Source: Candidatus Falkowbacteria bacterium UBA917 (GTDB lineage Bacteria > Patescibacteriota > Patescibacteriia > Patescibacteriales > Patescibacteriaceae). From it: 27,196 nt of DNA. Location of the stretch: positions 1 to 27,196 of the forward strand of contig DBEB01000024.1 of assembly GCA_002293855.1 (NCBI GenBank), read 5' to 3'. Shown one piece after another: positions 14,136 to 21,357 of this stretch. The number at the start of each line of letters is the position of its first letter. Position 1 is the stretch's first letter. The notes under the pieces were generated by a model. It saw nothing but the letters and a program-made list of their open reading frames with translations, did no database searches and was not told the DNA's origin. A program made the position numbers and the translations under genes.

Positions 14136-14894
14136 ATGTTTAAATTTTTATTAATTTTCATCTTTGGCTTCTTTTTGACTATCAATACCGCTCAAGCCGA
14201 AAGCATCCAAGCTTTTGATACTTTAGTCAGTTTAAATACTGATGGCAGTCTCAATATCTCCGAAAGCATCCTCTATGACTATGGCATCTTTCCTCGGCAT
14301 GGCATTTACCGCTATTTACCACTGAGCTATAGCTACCAAGGCCATCAATACCAACTCAGTTTTGACAAAATAGCTGTACCCGACTATCCCTTCAGCATCA
14401 ATACTGATAATGATAAACTTAGCTTACAGATCGGTGATCCAGAGCAATTCCTTACTGGTACCCATGTTTATAATCTAAACTACCAAGCCCAAGGAGCTGT
14501 CGCTTATTATCCTAATCACGACCAAATCTATCTACAATTAACTGGCTATGGCTGGCCCGTCGAGATCAATTCCTTTAGTGCTAATTTTGCATTGCCACGA
14601 GCCCTAGCTGCCGACCAGATCACCGCCGCTTGCTATGCTGGAGCTATTAACTCCACTAGTACTTGTGATCAGCTAATACTAACTACTAATGAAGCTGGCT
14701 TAGTAACTGGACTCAGCATCAGACAAGCTTATATTCCTGCTGGCTCCGGGCTCCGACTTTTTGTGGAAATACCCAAAGACCTTTTGGAGTCAGCTAGCAA
14801 TACTAAGCTATTTTTAACCGCTTTCATTTTACTTATTATCATCATGACAATTTTATGGAAACAAACACTTGGCAAGAAGCAAACAATAGCCTAA
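14136..14894 (+). CDS. DUF2207-type membrane-anchored protein, short form
   Basis: The product has 252 residues. Residues 1-21 are a signal peptide ending in AQA. The extracellular part begins with the DUF2207 pattern: FDTLVSLNTDGSLNISESI, then FPRHGIYRYLP. One membrane segment follows near the C-terminus (about 224-241, LFLTAFILLIIIMTILW) with a short basic tail. Larger DUF2207 proteins carry several helices and a long cytoplasmic part (often 550 or more residues); here only the outer domain and one anchor remain. Function of the family is unknown to me. A TAGTAT at 14124-14129 ends 6 bases before the ATG, so the mRNA may be leaderless. The end of the gene overlaps the start of a broken dehydratase gene. 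Confidence 0.85.
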   Translation: MFKFLLIFIFGFFLTINTAQAESIQAFDTLVSLNTDGSLNISESILYDYGIFPRHGIYRYLPLSYSYQGHQYQLSFDKIAVPDYPFSINTDNDKLSLQIGDPEQFLTGTHVYNLNYQAQGAVAYYPNHDQIYLQLTGYGWPVEINSFSANFALPRALAADQITAACYAGAINSTSTCDQLILTTNEAGLVTGLSIRQAYIPAGSGLRLFVEIPKDLLESASNTKLFLTAFILLIIIMTILWKQTLGKKQTIA

Positions 14895-15089
14895 CCAAGA
14901 CCTTTAGCTTTGCTGATTTTGACAGCGCTTGGCTCTTTATGACCAAGGTCGCGGCCTTAGCCAAAGAGCTCGATCATCACCCCAGTCTATAATCAAGTTA
15001 GCTTTGAGCTCAGCACTCATAGCGCTAGTGAAGTGACTGATTTAGACAGAGAGCTCGCTGAGGGGATTGACCGTTTAGCTCAAGGTTAA
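14855..15089 (+). pseudogene. phhB: Frameshifted pterin-4a-carbinolamine dehydratase remnant
   Basis: Frame one from the ATG at 14855 reads W-x-x-x-x-N-S-L-T-K-T-F-S-F-A-D-F-D, then WLFMTKVAALAKELDHHPSL, and then meets TAA (14990-14992). The next frame, from 14988, reads YNQVSFELSTHSASEVTDLD and ends at TAA (15087-15089). Together they give the PCD fold with its HHP motif and the YN-V-x-x-x-L-x-TH strand. About three residues are missing between HHP-S-L and Y-N, so a small deletion (8 or 11 bases) is the simplest cause. The enzyme recycles pterin cofactors or acts as a DCoH-like protein; no other pterin gene is here. The start overlaps the DUF2207 gene by 40 bases. It could be a sequencing error, although the missing residues argue for true decay. 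Confidence 0.8.
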
Positions 15090-15092
15090 AGC

Positions 15093-15120
15093 TTGTTTTT
15101 TCGCTAATTATTGCTATAAT
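15093..15120 (+). promoter_or_regulatory. Promoter of the envelope-glycan operon
   Basis: TTGTTT (15093-15098) and TATAAT (15115-15120) are 16 bases apart. The start codon is 24 bases after the -10 box, giving a leader of about 17 bases without a Shine-Dalgarno site. Confidence 0.65.
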
Positions 15121-15144
15121 TTAAGCATTAATTATCAAGTCTCT

Positions 15145-16584
15145 ATGGCTGACAAAATCGGCAATCTAGCCAAAAATACTTCCTATTTCACCCTCGCGCT
15201 CATCGCTCAAAAGCTAATTTCCTTAGTTTACTTTACTATTTACGCCCGAGTCTTGGGCCCAGCCGACCTCGGTAAGTATTATTTCGCTCTATCCTTCACG
15301 ACCATCTTTTCGATCGCCCTCGACCTCGGCCTCACCAATCTCCTCACTCGTGAAGTCGCCAAGGACAAAGCTAAAGCAGGCGAGTATCTCAGCGCCGCTC
15401 TCGGTGGCAAGCTGTTGCTCTCTGGACTTACTATCTGTATCATCGCTCTAGTTACCAAACTCTTTGGCTATGATCCGCTAGTCAGTACTCTGATCTGGGT
15501 AGCCGCGCTCTCGATGCTCGCTGACAGCTTTACTACCTTACTCTTTGGCTTTAACCGCGCCTTTCACAATCTCAAATTCGAAAGCATCAACGCTGTTTTA
15601 GCCCAATCCATCACACTTGTCGTTAGTTTACTAATCTTTCGTTGGGGCGGTGGCTTAGTGCCGCTGATGTGGGCTCAAGTCGCTTCTAGCTTCTTTGCCC
15701 TCAGCTACGCCCTGCTAGTCATCAAATTCGCTTGGTCGCTCTCACTGCGACCTAGTTTTAATTTGAACTATTTCAAAGCGCTACTAGCTCTAGCACTACC
15801 TTTTGGGCTCTATGCTATTGCTCAACGTTTTTATAATTATCTCGACAGTGTCTTACTTTATCAGCTTGCTGGCGACACAGCTGTTGGCATCTATCAAATC
15901 CCTTTTCGAGCTGTTACAGCTTTGCAGTTTCTGCCGATTGCCTTTATTGCCTCTCTCTATCCCGCTCTGTCGCACTATTGGCGTCACAATCATGATCAAC
16001 TCGTTATCACTTTTGAGCGCGCCATCAATTATTCACTCATCCTTGCTCTACCGCTTGCCATCGGTGTCGCTAGTGTAGCGAGGCCCATCATCGCTCTCTT
16101 TGCGCCTGACTTTTTAGCTGCTGTTTTACCTCTACAGTTAAGCGCCTTTACTATTTTCTTTATGTTTATCAATTATCCAGTCGGCTCTCTGCTCAATGCC
16201 TGTGACAAGCAGGCGATTAATACTCGGCATATGATTATCACCGCCGTCTTAAGTATTATTTTTAATCTCTTACTCATCCCACGCTATGGCGTCATCGGCG
16301 CTATTAGCACTGCCGCTACCAGTTCCGCCATACTCTTTACTCTCAATTGGTTAAGCGCTCTAGGCGTCATTGAGACCAAGTTACGGCCCATCTATCTGAC
16401 TTTTGTTAAGGCCTTGCTCGCTAGTCTAGTAATGGCCGCTCTAGTATATTATTTACAAAATTATCTCAATATCTTTGTCGTTGTTGTACTTGCCGCACTG
16501 CTTTATTTCTTTTGTTTACTGCTCCTAGGCGCTATCAAAAAAACTGATCTCAGTAGTATCTTGAGGTCTTTTAAAAAATCATGA
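15145..16584 (+). CDS. Polysaccharide flippase, Wzx/RfbX type (MOP superfamily)
   Basis: This 479-residue protein is hydrophobic throughout, with about 12-14 membrane helices. The N-terminus NLAKNTSYFTLALIAQKLIS, then YARVLGPADLGKYYFALSF, is typical of the Polysacc_synt / O-antigen flippase family, which moves lipid-linked oligosaccharides across the cytoplasmic membrane. Length fits the family (420-490). It is the first of five closely packed genes: its TGA stop overlaps the ATG of the next gene (ATGA). This is the only TGA stop noted in the window. The substrate cannot be told from the sequence. Confidence 0.9.
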   Translation: MADKIGNLAKNTSYFTLALIAQKLISLVYFTIYARVLGPADLGKYYFALSFTTIFSIALDLGLTNLLTREVAKDKAKAGEYLSAALGGKLLLSGLTICIIALVTKLFGYDPLVSTLIWVAALSMLADSFTTLLFGFNRAFHNLKFESINAVLAQSITLVVSLLIFRWGGGLVPLMWAQVASSFFALSYALLVIKFAWSLSLRPSFNLNYFKALLALALPFGLYAIAQRFYNYLDSVLLYQLAGDTAVGIYQIPFRAVTALQFLPIAFIASLYPALSHYWRHNHDQLVITFERAINYSLILALPLAIGVASVARPIIALFAPDFLAAVLPLQLSAFTIFFMFINYPVGSLLNACDKQAINTRHMIITAVLSIIFNLLLIPRYGVIGAISTAATSSAILFTLNWLSALGVIETKLRPIYLTFVKALLASLVMAALVYYLQNYLNIFVVVVLAALLYFFCLLLLGAIKKTDLSSILRSFKKS

Positions 16585-17654
16585 AAAAGCTACTCGTCAC
16601 ATTAGAATATCCTCCTTATCATGGTGGCATCGCTCATTATTATGGCCATCTAGTTCAGTTTAGTCCTGAGCCTATCGCTGTACTCACCGATACTCAAGGC
16701 CACTTAATTAACCAACACTGGCCAGCATTCAAATGGCTACCTAGTCTGTACTGGATCGCTCGTGCTATCAAAGAGCATCGAGCTGATCAAATTCTAGTTG
16801 GCCAAATCCTACCCATCGGCACAGCTGTCTTCTTGCTCTCACGCTTTTTGCCGATTCGCTATACTGTCTTTCTCCACGGCCTTGACCTCTCGCAATCTCA
16901 GGCCACGCCAATCAAAAAGTTTTTAGCCAAACTCATTCTCAATCACGCCCATCGCATCATTTGTGCTAATTCACGCACTGCTGCTGAGGCTCGTGGTCTA
17001 GTCGAGCCAGATCAGATTACTGCTATTAAGGTCGTTAACCCAGGCATCGATCACAAGGCCTTTATTTATGATGAGACTTTGATCGCTAAGCTCAAGACCA
17101 AATACCAGCTCCAGTCCAAAAAAGTTTTACTCACTGTCGCGCGTCTCGTGCATCGCAAAGGCATCGATCTGGTCTTACACGCCCTAGCTGCCTGTGCTGA
17201 TCCTAGTCTCTGTTATGTCATTATTGGTGAAGGTCCAGAAGCAGCTAAATTACGCCAATTAATCACCGAGCTTAATCTAGAGTCTCAAGTCATCTTGCTC
17301 AGTGCTGTTGATGATGAAACTCGTGATCATTTTTTTCAAATTGCCGACATCTTCATCATGACTAGTCGTGATCAAGGAGGGGATTACGAAGGCTTTGGCA
17401 TCGTCTATCTCGAGGCGGCCCTCGCTGGCAAGCCGGTTATTGCCAGCAGTGGTGGTGGCGTCACTGATGCAGTTATCGACAATCAAACCGGCCTACTCGT
17501 TAAACCAGAACCAGAAGCTATCAAAGTAGCTATTACTAAACTAATTTCTTATGACGGTCTGGCTCGCAGACTAGCTGACAATGGTCGTCGTCGCGCTCAA
17601 CAAAACTTCGCTTGGCCTGACCAAGCTCGTAAAATCATTGATATTATCTCCTAA
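16581..17654 (+). CDS. Glycosyltransferase family 4
   Basis: This 357-residue GT-B fold enzyme starts with MKKLLVTLEYPPYHGGIAHY (N-terminal acceptor domain). Its C-terminal donor domain contains VARLVHRKGIDLVLHAL, VIIGEGPEAAKL and the EX7E motif EGFGIVYLEAALAGKPVIAS, with Glu270 and Glu278 as the nucleotide-sugar contacts. It probably adds a hexose from an NDP-sugar to a lipid-linked glycan at the cytosolic face of the membrane. The ATG overlaps the flippase stop, showing translational coupling. The GT2 gene follows after one base. Confidence 0.92.
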   Translation: MKKLLVTLEYPPYHGGIAHYYGHLVQFSPEPIAVLTDTQGHLINQHWPAFKWLPSLYWIARAIKEHRADQILVGQILPIGTAVFLLSRFLPIRYTVFLHGLDLSQSQATPIKKFLAKLILNHAHRIICANSRTAAEARGLVEPDQITAIKVVNPGIDHKAFIYDETLIAKLKTKYQLQSKKVLLTVARLVHRKGIDLVLHALAACADPSLCYVIIGEGPEAAKLRQLITELNLESQVILLSAVDDETRDHFFQIADIFIMTSRDQGGDYEGFGIVYLEAALAGKPVIASSGGGVTDAVIDNQTGLLVKPEPEAIKVAITKLISYDGLARRLADNGRRRAQQNFAWPDQARKIIDIIS

Positions 17655-17655
17655 T

Positions 17656-18345
17656 ATGATCAGCGTTATCATTCCAGTTTACAATCAAGGCTCCAAACTC
17701 AGGCACTGTTTAGAGACTTTAGCAAAACAAAGTTACCGAGACTTTGAAGTCATTATCATCAATGACGGCTCCAGTGATGATCCAGCTACTATCGTCAAGG
17801 ATTACCAAAACAGTTTTCCTAGCGCGCCTGTCTTCATTACTCAGACTAATCAAGGCGCTAACGCCGCTCGCAATCGTGGTCGAGCCGCCGCTAGTGGCGA
17901 GTATCTATTCTTTTGTGATGCTGACGCTTCTCTCAGTCCTGATTGTCTAGCTAAGCTCCTTACAACCCTCACTGCTCATCCCGAAGTGTCCTATGTTTAT
18001 AGTAATTTTCGCTACGGCTGGAAACTCTTTCGTCCGGGTGCTTTTAGCACTGATCGATTACGCAACTCTCCATTTATTCATACCAGCGCCTTGATCAGAG
18101 CTAGTGACTTCGCCGGCTTTGATCCTAGCTTAAAACGTTTTCAAGATTGGGATCTCTGGCTCACTATGCTCGCTCATGATCATCAGGGCTTCTGGCTCGA
18201 TGACTGCCTCTTTAGCATCAGTACTGGCGGTACCATCAGCTCTTGGTTACCGAGCTTTGTTTATCAGCTCTTGCCTTGGCTGCCTTCGGTCAAGGCTTAT
18301 CGAGCCGCTGAGACCATCATCAAACACAAACATGCGCTGTCTTAA
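17656..18345 (+). CDS. Glycosyltransferase family 2
   Basis: This 229-residue GT-A fold enzyme begins ISVIIPVYNQGSKLRHCLET, has the nucleotide-binding INDGSSDD, the metal-binding Asp88-Ala-Asp90 (CDADA), and the late acceptor motif FQDWDLWL. It is shorter than many GT2 enzymes but has all core parts; there is no membrane domain. The start is the ATG one base after the GT4 stop; an upstream ATG within GT4 is rejected because the family N-terminus begins at MISVIIP. The next gene overlaps its end by 14 bases. Confidence 0.92.
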   Translation: MISVIIPVYNQGSKLRHCLETLAKQSYRDFEVIIINDGSSDDPATIVKDYQNSFPSAPVFITQTNQGANAARNRGRAAASGEYLFFCDADASLSPDCLAKLLTTLTAHPEVSYVYSNFRYGWKLFRPGAFSTDRLRNSPFIHTSALIRASDFAGFDPSLKRFQDWDLWLTMLAHDHQGFWLDDCLFSISTGGTISSWLPSFVYQLLPWLPSVKAYRAAETIIKHKHALS

Positions 18346-18766
18346 AATCATCACCGTGCTTTGCCTGAGCTTAGTGATCAGCGCCTGCCAAAGACCGGAG
18401 CCGCAGTCTATCACTAGTCTAGAGATCAATCAGCACAGACTACAAGTCGAGCTAGCTGATACAGAACAAGAAAAATTTATCGGCCTCTCCGGTCACAGTG
18501 CCCTCTGCGCTGACTGCGGTATGCTCTTTAGCTTCAAGCCTACTCAAACCACTGCCTTTGTCATGCGTGATATGAACTTTGCGCTCGATATGATCGGTAT
18601 AAGGGAGGGGAGAGTAGTAGCACTTGACCAAAACTGCCCACCACAGTCAGGGCCAAACTTCACTCTCTACCAACACCAAACACCAGTTGATTATGTGCTA
18701 GAGTTAAATGCCGGCACTATCGCGAGGCTCCAAATAAAAATTGACGACCAAGTTATTTTTAATTAA
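18332..18766 (+). CDS. DUF192 lipoprotein
   Basis: The product has 144 residues. The N-terminus has a basic start (MRCLK), a hydrophobic stretch and a lipobox ending at Cys19 (VISAC), so it is probably anchored to the outer face of the cytoplasmic membrane. The rest is DUF192 (COG1430): VELADTEQEKFIGLSGHS, then GMLFSF, then FVMRDMNFALDMIGI, then VDYVLELNAG. DUF192 function is unknown. The start at 18332 is preferred because it yields the lipoprotein signal and overlaps the GT2 end; the longer frame upstream would add unrelated sequence. Position in a glycan operon is suggestive but not proof of a role. Confidence 0.85.
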   Translation: MRCLKIITVLCLSLVISACQRPEPQSITSLEINQHRLQVELADTEQEKFIGLSGHSALCADCGMLFSFKPTQTTAFVMRDMNFALDMIGIREGRVVALDQNCPPQSGPNFTLYQHQTPVDYVLELNAGTIARLQIKIDDQVIFN

Positions 18767-18770
18767 TCCT

Positions 18771-20210
18771 ATGCTTAATTTTTTCAAAAACTTACCCAAG
18801 TATTATCTGATTCTACCCGGCCTATTACTTGTCGAACTCTGGTCACTAGCTAGCTTCACTCAGGGCTGGCTAAATCTTCTTGGCTTTACTGCTGTCAGCG
18901 TACTAGCCATAACCTTAGCTATCCGAGACTTGCGCCTCGCTCTTTGTCTGATCTTTTTAGAATTATTAATTGGTTCCAAAGGCTATCTCTTTAGCCTCGA
19001 GCTCGGCTCTTTTACTATCTCCATCCGCATCGCTCTCTGGTTAATTATTATGTCCGTCTGGTTCGCTCAATTTTATCTACGCCCTGCCGTTAGACAAGTC
19101 TTGTCTGAGCGACTCAAGCTCAAGTCAACTCGTTACTTTTTGACTTTGGTCACTGCCTGCATTATTGCAGTCATCATCGGACTAGCTAGTAATCAGCTCA
19201 GCAATCTTTTCTTTGACGCCAACAACTGGCTCTTCTTGGGCCTAGCTCTGCCACTCGCTACCAGCTTCCGAACTCGTGAAGATCTCATCTTGCTCTATCG
19301 CTCTTTTTGGCTCGGTCTGGTCGCTCTGAGTCTGAGCACTATCGCTCTGGCTTATGTCTTTAGTCATGAGCTCGGCACTTGGCCAGGTCTGATTTATGCT
19401 TGGTTACGCTCTGCGGGACTTGCCGAAATTACTTGGACACCGCACGGCTTCTGGCGCATCTTTATGCAGTCCCAGCTTTATTTGGTACCGAGTCTGATTG
19501 CTTTACAGCTTGCTAGTCTGTCACAAAACCTCAAATCAAAAACTGGTCTCAAGCTAACTCTCAGTACTGCTTTGATCTTAACTGCTTTATTCTTTAGTCT
19601 CTCTCGTAGTTTTTTCTTGGGAGCAAGTATTATTAGCCTCATAATTTTAATTAGTACACTAGCTGACAAAGTTAAATTACTTCGCTATCTAAGCTTCGGC
19701 GTGAGCTCCCTAGCTCTATCCATCGTCCTGATCTGGTCGATTGTAGCGAGCGGCTCAACATTCGCAGCCCTACTAGATCGAGCCAAGATCGGCACCGAGG
19801 CGGCCGCTTCCTCACGTTGGAATCTACTACCTATCATCTGGCAGGAGATTACTGAGAGCCCTGTTCTCGGCCAAGGCTTCGGGACGACTGTTACTTACAC
19901 TAGTGCTGATCCACGCATCTTGTCACAAAGCCCTAGCGGCGCCTACACTACTTATGCCTTTGAATGGGGCTGGCTGGATCTCTGGCTCAAACTCGGCCTC
20001 TGGGGCATGCTTGCCTATCTAGGTTGGCTTAGCTATCTGATTTTAGAGTTATTCAAGCTCAAACAAAGTCACGCTACTTGGTTAGGGTACAGCCTAATTG
20101 CTCTAGCTAGCATTCATTTTTTTACCCCCTATCTCAATCATCCTTTAGGATTAATGCTAGTGCTCATCAGTGCCGAGGCTCTTAGCATCTGGCAAAAGCC
20201 CAAATTATAA
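18771..20210 (+). CDS. O-antigen ligase/polymerase-like membrane protein (Wzy/WaaL)
   Basis: This 479-residue protein has about 10-12 predicted membrane helices. The large external loop near residues 345-405 has the family's conserved arginine context (AASSRWNLLPIIWQEITESPVLGQGFG), typical of the Wzy_C / O-antigen ligase domain. Such proteins join or polymerise lipid-linked glycans outside the cytoplasmic membrane. The start at 18771 is 4 bases after the DUF192 stop; a longer frame upstream overlaps DUF192 and is not needed. Together with the flippase and two glycosyltransferases it makes a minimal surface-glycan pathway. Ligase versus polymerase cannot be decided from sequence alone. Confidence 0.85.
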   Translation: MLNFFKNLPKYYLILPGLLLVELWSLASFTQGWLNLLGFTAVSVLAITLAIRDLRLALCLIFLELLIGSKGYLFSLELGSFTISIRIALWLIIMSVWFAQFYLRPAVRQVLSERLKLKSTRYFLTLVTACIIAVIIGLASNQLSNLFFDANNWLFLGLALPLATSFRTREDLILLYRSFWLGLVALSLSTIALAYVFSHELGTWPGLIYAWLRSAGLAEITWTPHGFWRIFMQSQLYLVPSLIALQLASLSQNLKSKTGLKLTLSTALILTALFFSLSRSFFLGASIISLIILISTLADKVKLLRYLSFGVSSLALSIVLIWSIVASGSTFAALLDRAKIGTEAAASSRWNLLPIIWQEITESPVLGQGFGTTVTYTSADPRILSQSPSGAYTTYAFEWGWLDLWLKLGLWGMLAYLGWLSYLILELFKLKQSHATWLGYSLIALASIHFFTPYLNHPLGLMLVLISAEALSIWQKPKL

Positions 20211-20222
20211 GCTGGGCTCGGT

Positions 20223-20238
20223 ATTGCCAAAAGGCAAT
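20223..20238 (+). terminator. Weak hairpin after the glycan operon
   Basis: ATTGCC-AAAA-GGCAAT is a perfect 6-bp stem 12 bases after the stop codon, followed by TTATTCC instead of a clean T-run. It could weakly terminate the operon before greA. Confidence 0.35.
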
Positions 20239-20284
20239 TATTCCTGTATCATTGCAATTAATTTTTTATAACTAAACTCTCACT

Positions 20285-20740
20285 ATGACCGAACAAATCA
20301 TCTCTCAAGACGGCTATAATAAGCTCAAAGAAGAAATGGATTATCTATCTAGCACCAAGCGTCGTGAAATTGCTGATCGTATTGAATCCGCCAAAGAACT
20401 CGGGGACCTCAGTGAAAACGCCGAATACGCGGACGCCAAAGAAGCTCAAGCTTTTAATGAAGGTCGTATTGTCGAGATTGCCAATCTACTCAAAAACCTC
20501 CAAGTTGTTTCTGCTGGCAACAAAGGTACTATCGGCATGGGCTCTGTGGTAACCGCCGAAAACAATGGCCAAACCAAAACCTTTACCATTGTTAGCTTCA
20601 ATGAAGCCGATCCACTCTCTGGTAAAATCTCTAACGAATCTCCACTCGGCATCGCTCTCAGTAACCGCAAAGCCGGTGACTTAGTCAGCTTCCAAACTCC
20701 CAAGGGCGAAAGTCAGTACAAGATCCTCAAGGTTGAATAA
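20285..20740 (+). CDS. greA: Transcription elongation factor GreA
   Basis: The product has 151 residues. The N-terminal coiled coil (about 1-75) carries the acidic tip AKELGDLSENAEYADAKEAQ, which reaches into the RNA polymerase secondary channel to promote transcript cleavage and rescue backtracked complexes. The C-terminal FKBP-like half follows (GSVVTAENNG ... SPLGIALSNRKAGDLVSFQTP). Length is normal (about 158). A TATAAC box at 20267-20272 lies 12 bases before the ATG and no Shine-Dalgarno site is present. It is monocistronic, closed by a strong hairpin. Confidence 0.96.
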   Translation: MTEQIISQDGYNKLKEEMDYLSSTKRREIADRIESAKELGDLSENAEYADAKEAQAFNEGRIVEIANLLKNLQVVSAGNKGTIGMGSVVTAENNGQTKTFTIVSFNEADPLSGKISNESPLGIALSNRKAGDLVSFQTPKGESQYKILKVE

Positions 20741-20755
20741 ACATAGCAGTAATTA

Positions 20756-20785
20756 AAAAGCCTTATCATGATTGATAAGGCTTTT
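20756..20785. terminator. Bidirectional terminator between greA and the converging unknown gene
   Basis: AAAAGCCTTATC (20756-20767), loop ATGATT, GATAAGGCTTTT (20774-20785) form a perfect 12-bp stem. T-runs exist in both directions. It lies 16 bases after greA and 4 bases beyond the stop of the minus-strand gene. Confidence 0.92.
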
Positions 20786-20789
20786 GCTT

Positions 20790-21233
20790 TTATAGAATAG
20801 GAGTTAAATTTAAAAAACTAGCGAATAGCGGTTGCTGAGACTTATTCAGCTGCTCATCAGTAATCAAATCCCAACAGAAATAATTATCTCTATTGAGTTT
20901 TAAGCAAATATAATCTTTGCTACCCTCAGGCTTCGTTGGCACGATAATTATATTTCTAGCTAGTCGATGCATTTTTTCAGCCTCTTGGACAACAGCCTTA
21001 TGTAAGCCAACTATCAAGGGCCTTGCATCAGTCTCATCTACAAACTCTACTCCGTTCGTCAATGTTAATATAGAAAAACCATAACGCCTTGATGACTTAA
21101 AAGCGCTATCTCTTAAAGTGTTTGTTACCTGAGCATAGTACTCAGGTCTTAGATGTTTATCAATCGAAAAATCTACAACCATTAGATTGTAACTCCAGTA
21201 CAATTCCAAACCGTTTACAATTTGTAGCGCCAC
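20790..21233 (-). CDS. Hypothetical protein, 147 residues
   Basis: I do not recognise this protein. It is a mixed alpha/beta soluble protein without signal peptide or membrane segments. Features include an early WSYNLMVVDFSIDKHL stretch, a basic helix around TLRDSAFKSSRRYGF, and a hydrophobic strand NIIIVPTKPEG. The start is a GTG preceded by AGGAG at 6 bases (21244-21240). It has its own promoter (TTGACT, 17 bases, TAAAAA) and shares a strong terminator with greA. These signals make it a real, independently expressed gene. The style matches the other minus-strand unknown genes in this window. Confidence 0.82.
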   Translation of the reverse strand: MALQIVNGLELYWSYNLMVVDFSIDKHLRPEYYAQVTNTLRDSAFKSSRRYGFSILTLTNGVEFVDETDARPLIVGLHKAVVQEAEKMHRLARNIIIVPTKPEGSKDYICLKLNRDNYFCWDLITDEQLNKSQQPLFASFLNLTPIL

Positions 21234-21276
21234 GCCAAACTCCTAAAATATTTAAAAAGAACAAATTAGCCTGTTA

Positions 21277-21305
21277 TTTTTAACACAAATAACCAAATAA
21301 GTCAA
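21277..21305 (-). promoter_or_regulatory. Promoter of the 147-residue hypothetical gene
   Basis: On the minus strand TTGACT (21305-21300) and TAAAAA (21282-21277) are 17 bases apart, with the AGGAG site and GTG start about 40 bases downstream. Confidence 0.5.
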
Positions 21306-21314
21306 GTTTATCCA

Positions 21315-21343
21315 TTGCCTAATTCAGTCATCTAACCTATAAT
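21315..21343 (+). promoter_or_regulatory. Promoter of the lysS-serS-ftsQ operon
   Basis: TTGCCT (21315-21320) and TATAAT (21338-21343) are 17 bases apart. The lysS ATG is 14 bases after the -10 box, so the leader is only about 8 bases. Confidence 0.7.
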
Positions 21344-21357
21344 AATCAAATAAATCT

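Noticed and set aside
16582..16584. TGA as a sense codon (code 25, as in Gracilibacteria)
   Set aside because: TGA ends the flippase frame exactly at the next gene's ATG and reading through gives no family-like sequence; code 11 fits.
17581..17655. Longer GT2 start inside the GT4 gene
   Set aside because: The family N-terminus begins at the ATG at 17656; the extra residues are unrelated and overlap GT4.
18176..18331. Longer start for the DUF192 gene
   Set aside because: The ATG at 18332 gives a correct lipoprotein signal; the upstream part is out-of-frame GT2 sequence.
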